The notes below the pieces were generated by a model. The model saw nothing but the letters and a program-made list of their open reading frames with translations, made no database searches and was not told where the DNA came from. Both the position numbers and the translations under genes were made by a program. 64,000 nucleotides of DNA, taken from positions 2,341,501-2,405,500 of the forward strand of contig NZ_CP088953.1 of NCBI RefSeq assembly GCF_021165935.1. The letters are read 5' to 3'. Below, piece after piece: positions 7,846 through 16,586 of the stretch. Source of the stretch: Microbulbifer elongatus (GTDB lineage Bacteria > Pseudomonadota > Gammaproteobacteria > Pseudomonadales > Cellvibrionaceae). Positions within the stretch are counted from its first letter, which is position 1; each line of letters opens with the position of its first letter.

Positions 7846-9035
7846 AACTCAAGAAACTCGGACTTATTATCAACCCTTGGGCCGGTGTCGGCGGTCCCGC
7901 CGGGCTCAAGGGGAGTGACGGTGCCGAAACGGTGGAGCGCGCGCTCGCCGCCGGTATCGAACCCCAGTCCCACAAGCGCGCCGCTCTTGCGCTGTCCGCT
8001 CTCCAGCCATTCTGCAATGTGCTGCAGATAGTGACGTTTGCCGGGGATATGGGGGAGCAGCTCGCGGTCTCTCTGGGGTTCAATGTCGAAGTGGTGGGCG
8101 AGGCGGCAGGTGCTCGCTCGACGCCGGAGGACACCGAGCGCGCGGCAAACGCCATTCGTGAAGCCGGCGCCGACCTGATTGTATTCGCCGGTGGCGATGG
8201 CACCGCGCGCAATATGGTCAATGCCCTCGGTGATGCCTTCCCTGTACTGGGTATTCCCGCCGGGGTCAAAATGCACTCCGCCTGTTTCGCCATCTCACCT
8301 CGCGCCGGCGGCGAAGTATTGCGGCGTTTGATGGCCGGCGAACTGGTGGATCTGCATCAGCACGAGGTGCGGGATATTGACGAACAGTCTTTCCGTGACG
8401 GCAGAGTAAGCACCCGTTATTACGGTGAGCTACTGGTTCCGGAAGAGGGCTACTTTCTACAGGCGGTAAAAAACGCCGGGCGCGAAGTGGAAGAGCTGGC
8501 CGTTGCCGATATCGCTGCACAAATCGTAGAAGAAATCGACGAGCTCGACCCCGATACGCTTTATGTGTTTGGTCCCGGCTCCACCACGCTCGCAGTACTG
8601 AGTGAACTCGGTGGCGATGGCACCCTGCTGGGGGTGGACCTCTGGCAGAATGGCGCGCTACTGGCTGCGGATGTCAATGCGCCGCAGATTAACCGAGCCA
8701 TTGCGGAACACCGCCGGGACAACCCGCAGCGTCCGGTAAAAATCGTTCTCACCGCCATCGGTGGACAGGGGCACCTGATTGGCCGCGGCAACCAGCAGTT
8801 GAACCCCGCTGTACTGAAAGCGGTGGGGCGCGACAACCTGATGGTGATTGCCACCAAAACCAAAATTACCGAGTTGGGCGGCCGACCGCTGCTGATCGAC
8901 AGTGGCGACCCGCAATTGGACGAAGCCTGGAGCGGCTTTGTGCGCGTAGTGACTGGCTACCGCGATGAGATTCTCTACCCTCTGTCTGGCGATGGCAGTG
9001 GCGAAGCCCCTGAAAATACAACTGTGAGTGATTGA
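7842..9035 (+). CDS. ATP-NAD kinase family protein
   Basis: A protein of 397 aa starting at GTG 7842 inside the pdxB stop. KLGLIINPWAGVGGPAGLKGSDG near residue 5, VFAGGDGTARNMVNAL near residue 110 (the GGDGT nucleotide motif of NAD/diacylglycerol kinases) and GIPAGVKMHSACFA near residue 138 identify the COG3199 group related to NAD kinase. TLYVFGPGSTTLAVL and LTAIGGQGHLIGRGNQQL continue the family pattern. It likely phosphorylates a nucleotide or polyol cofactor in the cytosol; the true substrate is not known for most members. Neighbour of pdxB, a common association in this group. Confidence 0.8.
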   Translation: MKLKKLGLIINPWAGVGGPAGLKGSDGAETVERALAAGIEPQSHKRAALALSALQPFCNVLQIVTFAGDMGEQLAVSLGFNVEVVGEAAGARSTPEDTERAANAIREAGADLIVFAGGDGTARNMVNALGDAFPVLGIPAGVKMHSACFAISPRAGGEVLRRLMAGELVDLHQHEVRDIDEQSFRDGRVSTRYYGELLVPEEGYFLQAVKNAGREVEELAVADIAAQIVEEIDELDPDTLYVFGPGSTTLAVLSELGGDGTLLGVDLWQNGALLAADVNAPQINRAIAEHRRDNPQRPVKIVLTAIGGQGHLIGRGNQQLNPAVLKAVGRDNLMVIATKTKITELGGRPLLIDSGDPQLDEAWSGFVRVVTGYRDEILYPLSGDGSGEAPENTTVSD

Positions 9036-9984
9036 TAGCTTGAACTGGGACCCCCTGCTGCAGGAAGTGCGCAGCAAACTGAATGAACAGACGCCGGGCG
9101 ATTCCCCGGACAGCCGCCGGCTGTTTCACGGCCGCGGACGCTGTTATCCGGGGCTGGAGTGCGTCTGTGTGGACAGCTATCACCCGGCGCTTCTGGTAAC
9201 GCTGTTTGAGGCATATGACGGTGAGGATCTGCTGGCGGAGCAGTTGTGGGCTCTGGGGCAACCGGCGGGTTATACCGGCGTGGCGGTTCAGCGTCGATAC
9301 CAGCGCGGGGCGCCAATTGAATGGCAGTGTGGCGAGCCGCTGGAAGCCCCGGTGGCTCGTCGTGGGACGCTGAAGTTTCCACTGACTTTTGACCGTCAGA
9401 ACGTGGGCTTTTTCCTGGATATTGAGCCCGGTCGCCAGTGGCTGGAACAGCAGGTGCGGGAAAAGGCCGGCGACGTCGACCAGCTGAAACTGCTGAACCT
9501 GTTTTCATTTACCTGCGCCTTCTCCGTTGTCGCTCGTGCGGCAGGCGAGCTGGAAGTGTTGAATGTGGATCTGAACAAGGGCGTGTTGAAGCGGGGGCAG
9601 GCCAATCATCAGGTCAACCAGCTGGCGAGCAAGGGGATTCGCTTTCTGGCCATGGACGCATTGCGGGATTTCAAACGCTACGACCGCCGTGGGCCTTTTC
9701 AGCTGGTTGTGGTGGACCCGCCCACTCGCCAGCGGGGCAGTTTCGATGCGGGAGAAAACTATGCGCGGCAGCTGGAACTGCTGCCCGGATGTCTTGCAGA
9801 TGACGCCGACTTACTGCTGGTGCTGAATTCGCCCGCGCACAGTGAGCAGTACTTCAGGGAATTGATCGAGGCGGCGCATCCGGGGTATTTGGTGGTCGAG
9901 CGATTGCCGCAAAGCCCCGATTTCCCTGATAGCGACCCCGATGCTGCGCTGAAAATGCTGCACGTAAAATTTAAACGCGGGTAA
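9028..9984 (+). CDS. Class I SAM-dependent methyltransferase, RlmI/COG1092-related
   Basis: A protein of 318 aa from GTG 9028, overlapping the previous gene by eight bases. The middle holds the COG1092-type core: RQNVGFFLDIEPGRQWLEQQV, then the SAM loop LLNLFSFTCAFSVVA near residue 155, the acidic VLNVDLNKGVL, a motif near residue 213 (FLAMDALRDF) and the catalytic VVVDPPTRQRGSF near residue 230. It lacks the N-terminal PUA domain of RlmI, so it is probably a related RNA methyltransferase of unknown target. Last gene of the chain that starts with epmC; a minus-strand gene faces it 13 bases later. Confidence 0.75.
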   Translation: MIDSLNWDPLLQEVRSKLNEQTPGDSPDSRRLFHGRGRCYPGLECVCVDSYHPALLVTLFEAYDGEDLLAEQLWALGQPAGYTGVAVQRRYQRGAPIEWQCGEPLEAPVARRGTLKFPLTFDRQNVGFFLDIEPGRQWLEQQVREKAGDVDQLKLLNLFSFTCAFSVVARAAGELEVLNVDLNKGVLKRGQANHQVNQLASKGIRFLAMDALRDFKRYDRRGPFQLVVVDPPTRQRGSFDAGENYARQLELLPGCLADDADLLLVLNSPAHSEQYFRELIEAAHPGYLVVERLPQSPDFPDSDPDAALKMLHVKFKRG

Positions 9985-9997
9985 ATTGGCTGGGTGG

Positions 9998-10393
9998 CTA
10001 GCGGTTCAGTTGGGCCATCAACCCCACCATCAGTTCTTCAAGCTGCGGCGAAGACCCACTTCGCACTACCTGATCCAGTTTTTCCGCATTGCTTGTCCCA
10101 TCGTCTCCCCGGCTCACCAGCAGCAGAAAGCTGCGGTGGGAGAGGGTGGCGTCTTCAATCGCTTCCTGGCGTACCAGCTGGCTGAAGTTGATATAGCCAC
10201 ACTCTTTCAGCCAGGTCATGGCGCCAAGACAGGCCAGGTGGCGGGGGGAGTGCAGGCCGAACTCGTCCGGCGTGTCGGGCCCGGCAATATCCTCTACATA
10301 GATGGTGGCCGGTGCGGGAAACTGCTGGAACAGTGCCAGCAGGATTCTTCCCGCATCGCGATAAAAGTCGTGGATGTGCAGATCGTCGAGCAT
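9998..10393 (-). CDS. Hypothetical protein downstream of alaA
   Basis: A soluble protein of 131 aa that I do not recognise. It begins MLDDLHIHDFYRDAGRILLAL and contains TIYVEDIAGPDTPDEFGLHS and MTWLKECGYINF, which gives it the look of a small helical adaptor or winged-helix-like protein, without a firm family match. It starts 19 bases after alaA on the same strand and is probably cotranscribed with it. Base composition matches its neighbours. Confidence 0.55.
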   Translation of the reverse strand: MLDDLHIHDFYRDAGRILLALFQQFPAPATIYVEDIAGPDTPDEFGLHSPRHLACLGAMTWLKECGYINFSQLVRQEAIEDATLSHRSFLLLVSRGDDGTSNAEKLDQVVRSGSSPQLEELMVGLMAQLNR

Positions 10394-10412
10394 GATTCCG
10401 GTGTGCAGCCTG

Positions 10413-11627
10413 TTAGCGGGTGTAGCGCTCGAGGAAATGACCCAGTCGGCTCACCGCGTGAGACAGATCGTCCGCCCGGGGCAGGAATACGATCCGCAGG
10501 TGGTCCGGTGCATCCCAGTGGAAGGCGCTGCCCTGAACCAGCAGAATTTTTTCCTGACGCAGGAAGTCGAGCACAAAGCGTTCGTCGTTTTCGATCTTGT
10601 GGCGGTCCAGGTCGATCCTGGGGAACATGTAAATGGCACCCTGGGGCTTGACGCAGCTTACGCCGGGAATGTCGTTGAGCATGCCCCAGGCGAGGTCGCG
10701 CTGTTCGCGCAGGCGGCCGCCGGGCAATACCAGATCCTTGATACTCTGGTAACCACCCAGTGCGGTCTGCACGGCGAACATCGCCGGGACATTGCCGCAC
10801 AGGCGCATGGACGACAATATATCCATACCCTCGATAAACCCTCTGGCGAGGTGCTTGGCACCGCTGACGACCATCCAGCCAGAGCGGAACCCGGCCAGGC
10901 GGTAGGACTTGGACAGGCCGTTGAAGCTGAGGCACAGCACATCTTCGGCCAATGACCCCATGGGGATAAACTCGGCGTCGTCGTAAAGGATTTTGCTGTA
11001 AATCTCGTCGGCAAAAATAACCAGGTTGTGTTGACGTGCCACTTCCACGATCTGCTGCAGCAGCTCGCGGGGGTAGACCGCGCCGGTGGGGTTATTGGGA
11101 TTGATCACCACGATTCCTCGGGTACGCGGGGTGATCTTGGATTTGATGTCTTCGATATCCGGCAGCCAGTCCGCCTGTTCGTCGCAGCGGTACAGCACCG
11201 CCTTGGCACCGGTCAGGTTGGTGGCCGCCATCCACAGCGGATAGTTGGGCATCGGCAACAGCATTTCGTCGCCATTGTTCAGCAGTGCCTGGGTCGACAT
11301 GGAAATGAGCTCGGAAACGCCGTTGCCCAGATAGATATCATCGATATCCACATCGGGTACACCGAGTACCTGGCATTCGTGCATGATGGCCTTGCGTGCG
11401 GCAAACAGGCCTTTGGACTCCACGTATCCCTGGGCCTGGGACAGGTTGTAGATTACGTCCTGAAGGATTTCATCCGGTGCATTGAAGCCGAAGGGGGCCG
11501 GGTTGCCGATATTCAGCTTCATGATCCGGTGGCCTTCTTCTTCCAGGCGCGTTGCCTGCTCCATCACCGGTCCGCGAATTTCGTAACAGACCCCGTGGAG
11601 TTTTTCCGACTTGTGAATATCCTTCAT
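10413..11627 (-). CDS. alaA: Alanine aminotransferase AlaA
   Basis: A protein of 404 aa, matching E. coli AlaA (405). It starts MKDIHKSEKLHGVCYEIRGPV, typical of AlaA/YfbQ. It has GNPAPFGFNAPDEI near residue 41, VINPNNPTGAVYP near 170, the cofactor pocket FADEIYSKILYD near 200, the PLP-binding Lys in SFNGLSKSYRLAGFRSGW near 236, and the terminal Arg in DHLRIVFLP. It transfers the amino group from glutamate to pyruvate, the main route to alanine. First gene of a two-gene minus-strand unit with the small protein at 9998-10393. Confidence 0.92.
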   Translation of the reverse strand: MKDIHKSEKLHGVCYEIRGPVMEQATRLEEEGHRIMKLNIGNPAPFGFNAPDEILQDVIYNLSQAQGYVESKGLFAARKAIMHECQVLGVPDVDIDDIYLGNGVSELISMSTQALLNNGDEMLLPMPNYPLWMAATNLTGAKAVLYRCDEQADWLPDIEDIKSKITPRTRGIVVINPNNPTGAVYPRELLQQIVEVARQHNLVIFADEIYSKILYDDAEFIPMGSLAEDVLCLSFNGLSKSYRLAGFRSGWMVVSGAKHLARGFIEGMDILSSMRLCGNVPAMFAVQTALGGYQSIKDLVLPGGRLREQRDLAWGMLNDIPGVSCVKPQGAIYMFPRIDLDRHKIENDERFVLDFLRQEKILLVQGSAFHWDAPDHLRIVFLPRADDLSHAVSRLGHFLERYTR

Positions 11628-11888
11628 TGCTGCGTTCTTTAGTGAGCTTGTTGCTAAGGGTTTAAATCCGTCATGCCGACAGCGCCTGTACCGGAACTAC
11701 CGGCGGACCTTCGTGCAGGCAAAACCGTTTCTACCAAACGCTCGGACCTAGTAGGCTGTGCTACATCTTGGCGGGTAACCGGCCGGACGAAGGGTTGGCA
11801 CCGGGATAGGGGTGCTGCCGCAAAGCGTTGTGCCGGGCAGGGTAATGCCGCTGGATACTGACTTATCAGGCAAAAAAGGAGTCACAGT

Positions 11889-12290
11889 ATGGCAAAAGAA
11901 AAAGACGATAACTACTGGCGCGAACGCCTTACTCCGGAAGAATTTCACGTTTGCCGGGAAGGCGGGACCGAACGTCCATTTACTGGTGAATACTGGGATA
12001 CCTTTGAAGACGGCAAATACCTGTGCCGTTGCTGCGGCAAGCGGCTGTTCAATGCCGAGTCCAAGTTTGACGCCGGTTGCGGTTGGCCCAGCTTCGATGC
12101 CGAGGCCGAGCAGGGGGCCGTGGCAGAGCGGGTCGATAACAGTCTCGGCATGCACCGTACCGAAATCGTGTGCGCCAACTGTGGTTGTCACCTGGGGCAC
12201 GTGTTCCCCGACGGCCCGACCGAGACCGGCTTGCGCTATTGTGTTAATTCACTGTCGGTAAAATTGGACCCGGACGAGAAAGCTGAGTAG
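11889..12290 (+). CDS. msrB: Peptide-methionine (R)-S-oxide reductase MsrB
   Basis: A protein of 133 aa with the full MsrB pattern. CRCCGKRLF near residue 40 and CANCGCHLGHVF near 94 supply the two CxxC pairs of the zinc site, WPSF lies between them, and RYCVNSLSV near 117 holds the catalytic Cys. It reduces the R epimer of methionine sulfoxide in proteins, with electrons from thioredoxin. It has no signal peptide, so it is cytosolic. AAAGGAG lies about 9 bases upstream of the ATG. The DUF1499 gene follows 27 bases later, probably in the same operon. Confidence 0.95.
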   Translation: MAKEKDDNYWRERLTPEEFHVCREGGTERPFTGEYWDTFEDGKYLCRCCGKRLFNAESKFDAGCGWPSFDAEAEQGAVAERVDNSLGMHRTEIVCANCGCHLGHVFPDGPTETGLRYCVNSLSVKLDPDEKAE

Positions 12291-12317
12291 TGCCGGGCGC
12301 AACAGGGGAGAACGAAC

Positions 12318-13184
12318 ATGCTGAGATCCGGTCGTCCGCGGCACTGGAGCCGCTGGCTGTACCGATTCCAGTGGCTATTTCTGACCCTAATAGCACTTAC
12401 GGTCGTCGCCGTGCGTGTGGGGCTGCTGCATCTGGACTCTTCATTTCGTGTCTTCACCGGCCTGGGGCTGGCCATGGTCGCATTGGCACTGCTGTCGATG
12501 CTGGTTTTTCTGTGGGGGATGGTCCGGCGCCACAGTGAGGCGCGAACCGCTGCCCTCTGGGCCATGTTGATGGGGGTGATTCCCGTCGCCCTGCCACTGT
12601 TTTTCGTGGGCCAGCAGAATCTCAGTGCGCCGGCACTCTACGATATCTCCACAGACCTCAAAGACCCACCGCAGTTCGATCTGCTGCTGTCGTTGCGCAA
12701 GGAGGGAGACCACAGCCCGGACTATCCGGGCAGTGCGGCGGCGGTGGTTCAGGAAAAGTCGCCTCTCTACGGGGATATCAAACCGCTGATCCTGACCGCA
12801 ACACCCTCTGAAGTCATTTCCCAGGCGGAGCTGGTGGCCCGGGATCTCGGCTGGCGTATTATCGCGGTGCAGGCCGGGAAAGGGCAGCTGGAGGCCGTGG
12901 TGCGTACGCCGATACTCGGTATTACCCAGGATGTGGTGGTGCGCATCCGGCCTGTGGACGCGCAGGGCAATCAGGAAGAAACACCGGAGCGCAAAAGCGC
13001 CGACCGAGCAAACAGCACAGGCGCCGATGCAGCGACCGCGCCGGAACCGACGTCCACCCGGGTGGATATGCGTTCTGCCTCCCGCACCGGCAGCCGCGAT
13101 CTGGGCAGTAACGCCGAGTCGATACGCACGTTTCTGCAGAAGCTGAAGCAGCGGGTGAGCGAACGGGGGGAGGTGGCGCAGTAA
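12318..13184 (+). CDS. DUF1499 domain membrane protein
   Basis: A protein of 288 aa. Three hydrophobic segments lie in the first 100 residues (WLFLTLIALTVVAVRVGLL, AMVALALLSMLVFLWGM, and WAMLMGVIPVALPLFFVG). After them comes a DUF1499 domain: ISTDLKDPPQFDLLLSLR, SPLYGDIKPLILTATPSEVISQAELVARDLGW and the conserved ILGITQDVVVRIRPV. The tail is a Ser/Ala/Arg-rich linker followed by SNAESIRTFLQKLKQRV. Family members are membrane-linked and of unknown function. It is probably cotranscribed with msrB. Confidence 0.75.
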   Translation: MLRSGRPRHWSRWLYRFQWLFLTLIALTVVAVRVGLLHLDSSFRVFTGLGLAMVALALLSMLVFLWGMVRRHSEARTAALWAMLMGVIPVALPLFFVGQQNLSAPALYDISTDLKDPPQFDLLLSLRKEGDHSPDYPGSAAAVVQEKSPLYGDIKPLILTATPSEVISQAELVARDLGWRIIAVQAGKGQLEAVVRTPILGITQDVVVRIRPVDAQGNQEETPERKSADRANSTGADAATAPEPTSTRVDMRSASRTGSRDLGSNAESIRTFLQKLKQRVSERGEVAQ

Positions 13185-13286
13185 TAGTTGGTCCATCCGC
13201 TGGGTCATTTCTGCGGGTTTTGTGCACAGGTTATGTAAGTGCCTGTATGGAAAGGAAAAATTTGTTAAAAAGTTTTCAATCGGGTG

Positions 13287-13315
13287 TTGACAGCCCCCCG
13301 GCCCGTCCATAGAAT
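13287..13315 (+). promoter_or_regulatory. Sigma-70 promoter of the tRNA-Glu/Gly array
   Basis: A consensus TTGACA (13287-13292) is followed after 17 bases by TAGAAT (13310-13315) and a GC-rich GCGCACC discriminator, the mark of stable-RNA promoters under stringent control. The first tRNA starts 67 bases downstream of the -10. Confidence 0.85.
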
Positions 13316-13382
13316 GCGCACCACTTCTGAGGCACTGCTGATCTTTCTTCACCGAAACAGCGGCACCGAAAGAAGCTTCTGG

Positions 13383-13458
13383 GTCCCCATCGTCTAGAGG
13401 CCTAGGACACCGCCCTTTCACGGCGGTAACAGGGGTTCGACTCCCCTTGGGGATGCCA
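13383..13458 (+). tRNA. tRNA-Glu(UUC), copy 1
   Basis: A 76-nt cloverleaf including encoded CCA. Acceptor GTCCCCA pairs with TGGGGAT, the anticodon stem CCGCC/GGCGG carries TTC, and the T arm reads AGGGGTTCGACTCCCCT. First of four tRNAs behind one promoter; identical in sequence to the copy at 13642. Confidence 0.97.
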
Positions 13459-13459
13459 C

Positions 13460-13535
13460 GCGGGAATAGCTCAGTTGGTAGAGCGCAACCTTGCCAAGGT
13501 TGAGGTCGCCGGTTCGAACCCGGTTTCCCGCTCCA
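13460..13535 (+). tRNA. tRNA-Gly(GCC), copy 1
   Basis: A 76-nt cloverleaf with encoded CCA. Acceptor GCGGGAA pairs with TTCCCGC, and the anticodon loop is CTTGCCAA (GCC). It begins one base after the first tRNA-Glu, so the pair must be processed from one transcript. Confidence 0.97.
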
Positions 13536-13641
13536 ATTTTTGTTCACTGGCCATTGCGAGTGAGCAGGTAAAAAGGAAATTGATCGCAAGATGATTTCCA
13601 GTTTACCAAACTCAATCTCCAAGAGATTGAGAATGTTCTAT

Positions 13642-13717
13642 GTCCCCATCGTCTAGAGGCCTAGGACACCGCCCTTTCACGGCGGTAACAGGGGTTCGAC
13701 TCCCCTTGGGGATGCCA
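13642..13717 (+). tRNA. tRNA-Glu(UUC), copy 2
   Basis: Identical to the first tRNA-Glu over all 76 bases, with encoded CCA. It is separated from the first pair by a 106-base spacer that contains a 9-bp hairpin at 13611-13631. Confidence 0.97.
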
Positions 13718-13755
13718 ATGCTGTGAAGCTGCCAAGGCAGCTTTACCACAGGATT

Positions 13756-13831
13756 GCGGGAATAGCTCAGTTGGTAGAGCGCAACCTTGCCAAGGTTGAG
13801 GTCGCCGGTTCGAACCCGGTTTCCCGCTCCA
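13756..13831 (+). tRNA. tRNA-Gly(GCC), copy 2
   Basis: Identical to the first tRNA-Gly. Here the spacer from tRNA-Glu is 38 bases, against one base in the first pair, and contains an 8-bp hairpin (13727-13744). Confidence 0.97.
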
Positions 13832-13836
13832 ATCTA

Positions 13837-13864
13837 AAGCCGCTCTTTGAGCGGCTTTTTTTTG
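13837..13864 (+). terminator. Terminator of the tRNA array
   Basis: A 9-bp stem (13837-13845 with 13850-13858) followed by a T run. It ends the four-tRNA unit. Confidence 0.85.
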
Positions 13865-13989
13865 CCTGTTTTCTGGAGAGCCGGGCTCTTACCTGCGCTC
13901 TCAAAATTCCACACTTTCCGTTCCGTGGTTGAAATGTTTTCGCTGCAGGCGTTGAATAGCGCCTACCTTTTACAGATTCAGTACATTTT

Positions 13990-14931
13990 ATGACTGCCGC
14001 ACTTTCTATTCGCGATTTGCAGAAAACCTACGACAACGGCTTTGAAGCCCTCAAGGGCATCAGCTTTGATGTGCAGCCGGGGGATTTCTTTGCCCTGCTT
14101 GGCCCCAATGGCGCGGGCAAGTCCACCACTATCGGCATCCTCTGCTCCCTGGTGCGCAAGACCGGCGGCAATGTTTCCATATTCGGTATCGACATCGACG
14201 ACAATTTCCCGGCGGCCAAGCAGATGCTCGGTGTGGTGCCGCAGGAATTCAATTTCAGCCAGTTTGAAAAAGTGTTCGATATCGTCTGCACCCAGGGCGG
14301 CTTTTACGGCATGCCGCGCAAGCTGGCCGAGGAGCGCACGGAAAAATACCTGCGCAAGCTGGGGCTGTGGGACAAGCGCAGTACCCAGGCGCGGATGCTC
14401 TCCGGCGGCATGAAGCGCCGTCTGATGATTGCGCGCGCACTGTTGCACGAACCCAAGCTGCTTATTCTGGATGAGCCCACCGCGGGGGTGGATATTGAGC
14501 TGCGCCGCTCCATGTGGGAATTCCTGCAGGAAATCAACGCCCAGGGCACCACGATCATCCTTACCACCCATTACCTGGAGGAGGCGGAAAGCCTGTGCCG
14601 CAATATCGCCATTATCGACAAGGGCGATATTGTCGAGAACACCTCTATCAAGTCCTTGCTGAAAACCCTGAGTCGGGAAGTGTTTATTGTCGATACGCGT
14701 GAGACTCTGGAAAAGGCGCCGGATTTTGGGGGTTTTGACGGGCGCCTGCTGGATGAGCACAGCCTTGAGGTGACCATCGAGAAGGGGCAGTCTCTGAGTG
14801 ATCTGTTTGCGCAATTGAGCGCACAGGATATTGCGGTAACCAGTATGCGCAATCGTGCCAATCGGCTGGAGGAGCTGTTTGTCTCCCTGCTGGCTGAAAA
14901 CCAGTCGTCGGCGGACAAGGAGGCCGAATAA
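13990..14931 (+). CDS. yadG: ABC exporter ATP-binding protein, YadG-like
   Basis: A protein of 313 aa. Walker A LGPNGAGKSTTIG near residue 37, Q-loop VVPQEFNFSQFE, signature LSGGMKRRLMIARAL near 137, Walker B LLILDEPTAGVD and the H-loop TTHYLEEAE are all intact. The C-terminal extension after SLLKTLSREVF is typical of the DrrA/YadG group that pairs with ABC-2 permeases. It drives export of an unknown substrate with the permease encoded next, whose start overlaps its stop by one base (TAATG). The symbol reflects similarity only. Confidence 0.88.
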   Translation: MTAALSIRDLQKTYDNGFEALKGISFDVQPGDFFALLGPNGAGKSTTIGILCSLVRKTGGNVSIFGIDIDDNFPAAKQMLGVVPQEFNFSQFEKVFDIVCTQGGFYGMPRKLAEERTEKYLRKLGLWDKRSTQARMLSGGMKRRLMIARALLHEPKLLILDEPTAGVDIELRRSMWEFLQEINAQGTTIILTTHYLEEAESLCRNIAIIDKGDIVENTSIKSLLKTLSREVFIVDTRETLEKAPDFGGFDGRLLDEHSLEVTIEKGQSLSDLFAQLSAQDIAVTSMRNRANRLEELFVSLLAENQSSADKEAE

Positions 14932-15704
14932 TGAGCCCGCAATTAATCTGGACCGCCTTCTCTACTATTTTCCGTCGTGAAGTGCGTCGTTTTACCCGTA
15001 TCTGGCCCCAGACCCTGGTACCGCCGGTCATCACCATGTCTCTGTATTTTGTGATCTTCGGCTCGCTGATCGGTAAGCGCATTGGGGAGATGGGCGGCTA
15101 CTCCTATATGGAGTTCGTGGTGCCCGGTCTGATCATGATGGCAGTGATCACCAACTCCTACGGCAATGTGGTGTCCTCTTTTTACAGCGCCAAGTTTCAG
15201 CGCAGTGTGGAAGAGCTGCTGGTTTCACCCACACCTAACTGGGTAATTATGGCGGGCTACGTGCTCGGCGGCGTTGCGCGCGGTTTGATCGTCGGGCTCG
15301 TCGTAACCTTGATCGCGCTGGTGTTTACCGCACTCGAGGTGCAGCACATCGGTATCACTGTGTTGATTGTATTCCTGACGTCGGTGTTGTTTGCCCTGGC
15401 CGGTTTCATCAATGCGATCTTCGCCAACAGCTTCGACGATATTTCGATTATCCCGACGTTTGTGCTGACCCCGCTGACCTACCTGGGTGGGGTCTTTTAC
15501 TCCATTGAGCTGCTGTCACCATTCTGGCAGGGGCTGTCGAAGCTAAACCCCATCCTCTATATGGTGAATGCCTTCCGCTACGGGGTGTTGGGTGTATCCG
15601 ATATTAATGTGGGCTGGGCGTTTGCCGGAGTGCTGGCGTTTATTGTGGCGCTGTCGGCGTGGGCCTTGCATTTGATGCGTCACGGCAAGCGTCTGCGTCA
15701 CTGA
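14931..15704 (+). CDS. yadH: ABC-2 type permease, YadH-like
   Basis: A protein of 257 aa with six membrane segments and the ABC-2 pattern: FRREVRRFTRIWPQTLVPPVI at the start, LYFVIFGSLIGKRIG, YMEFVVPGLIMMAVITNSYGNVVSSFYSAKFQRSVEELLV near residue 60, and the late LTYLGGVFYSIELLSPFWQG motif. It forms the exporter with the upstream ATPase. queF starts 52 bases downstream and may be read from the same transcript. Confidence 0.88.
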   Translation: MSPQLIWTAFSTIFRREVRRFTRIWPQTLVPPVITMSLYFVIFGSLIGKRIGEMGGYSYMEFVVPGLIMMAVITNSYGNVVSSFYSAKFQRSVEELLVSPTPNWVIMAGYVLGGVARGLIVGLVVTLIALVFTALEVQHIGITVLIVFLTSVLFALAGFINAIFANSFDDISIIPTFVLTPLTYLGGVFYSIELLSPFWQGLSKLNPILYMVNAFRYGVLGVSDINVGWAFAGVLAFIVALSAWALHLMRHGKRLRH

Positions 15705-15755
15705 CGGAAGATTAAGGTGTTCGCCTGCAGGCAAATGAATCGTTGGATCAAATAG

Positions 15756-16586
15756 ATGAACCGAGAAGACTGGCAAAACCTCCCCCTGGGGCAGGAAACC
15801 ACCTACGAAGCAAAATACAACCCGACCCTGTTGCACCCCATTCCCCGTGCCGTATCCCGCGCGCAGCTGGGGCTGGATGGTGAATCGCTTCCTTTCAGCG
15901 GTGCGGACGAGTGGTGGGGCTTCGAGCTGTCCTGGTTGAGCCCCAAGGGGGTGCCACAGGTCGCCGTAGCCCGCTTCCGCTTCGCCGCGTCCAGCCCGTT
16001 CATGATCGAGTCCAAGTCATTCAAGCTGTACCTGAACTCGCTGAATCAGAGCGAATTTGCGTCTGCAGATGCGGTGTGCAGGGTGCTGGAGCAGGACCTG
16101 AGTGCCGCCGCAGGCAATGATGTGTGCGTGACCCTGTATGACGTCGAAAGCGTGGAACTGGCGGTGCAGAAACCCCGGGGAGTCTGTGTGGATCATCAGG
16201 AGATCGAAGCCCGGCAGTACCAGCCGGATGCGGGGTTGCTAAAACTGGCGGCCGGTGGCGAGACGGTAGAGGAAACGCTTTACAGTCACCTGTTGCGCAG
16301 TAACTGCCCGGTCACCGGTCAGCCGGACTGGGCCACGGTGACCATTGAATATGCCGGGCCGGCGTTGGATCAGCAGGCGCTGCTGGCCTACATCATCTCC
16401 TTTCGCGAGCACCAGGACTTCCACGAGCATTGTGTAGAGCGTATCTACTGTGACCTGCAGGCGCTGGCCGATTTCCAGCACCTGACCGTCTGCGCCCGTT
16501 ACACCCGCCGCGGTGGGTTGGATATCAATCCCTTGAGAACATCCTCTGGCAGAATTGAGTTTCCCGGGCGTTTTGCCCGACAGTAG
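15756..16586 (+). CDS. queF: NADPH-dependent 7-cyano-7-deazaguanine reductase QueF
   Basis: A protein of 276 aa, the long (two-domain, YqfC/QueF E. coli type) form of about 282. It has ESKSFKLYLNSLNQSEF near residue 88 (the QueF NADPH-binding motif), the catalytic Cys in LRSNCPVTGQPDWATV near 184, and LLAYIISFREHQDFHEHCVERIYCDL near 207. It reduces preQ0 to preQ1 in queuosine synthesis. No preQ1 riboswitch is seen in the 50-base leader. A decayed fragment similar to its 3' part lies at 18510-18590. Confidence 0.95.
   Translation: MNREDWQNLPLGQETTYEAKYNPTLLHPIPRAVSRAQLGLDGESLPFSGADEWWGFELSWLSPKGVPQVAVARFRFAASSPFMIESKSFKLYLNSLNQSEFASADAVCRVLEQDLSAAAGNDVCVTLYDVESVELAVQKPRGVCVDHQEIEARQYQPDAGLLKLAAGGETVEETLYSHLLRSNCPVTGQPDWATVTIEYAGPALDQQALLAYIISFREHQDFHEHCVERIYCDLQALADFQHLTVCARYTRRGGLDINPLRTSSGRIEFPGRFARQ

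Noticed and set aside
12441..13622. Minus-strand open frame of 393 codons
   Set aside because: It lies antisense to the DUF1499 gene and both first tRNAs; its translation includes tRNA-derived sequence and has no family features.
13723..13932. Plus-strand frame of 69 codons across tRNA-Gly
   Set aside because: The part IAQLVERNLAKVEVAGSNPVSRS is translated tRNA, a common false gene.
15705..15755. Possible preQ1 riboswitch before queF
   Set aside because: The 51-base leader has no H-type pseudoknot pattern or the conserved A-rich tail expected of preQ1 riboswitches.
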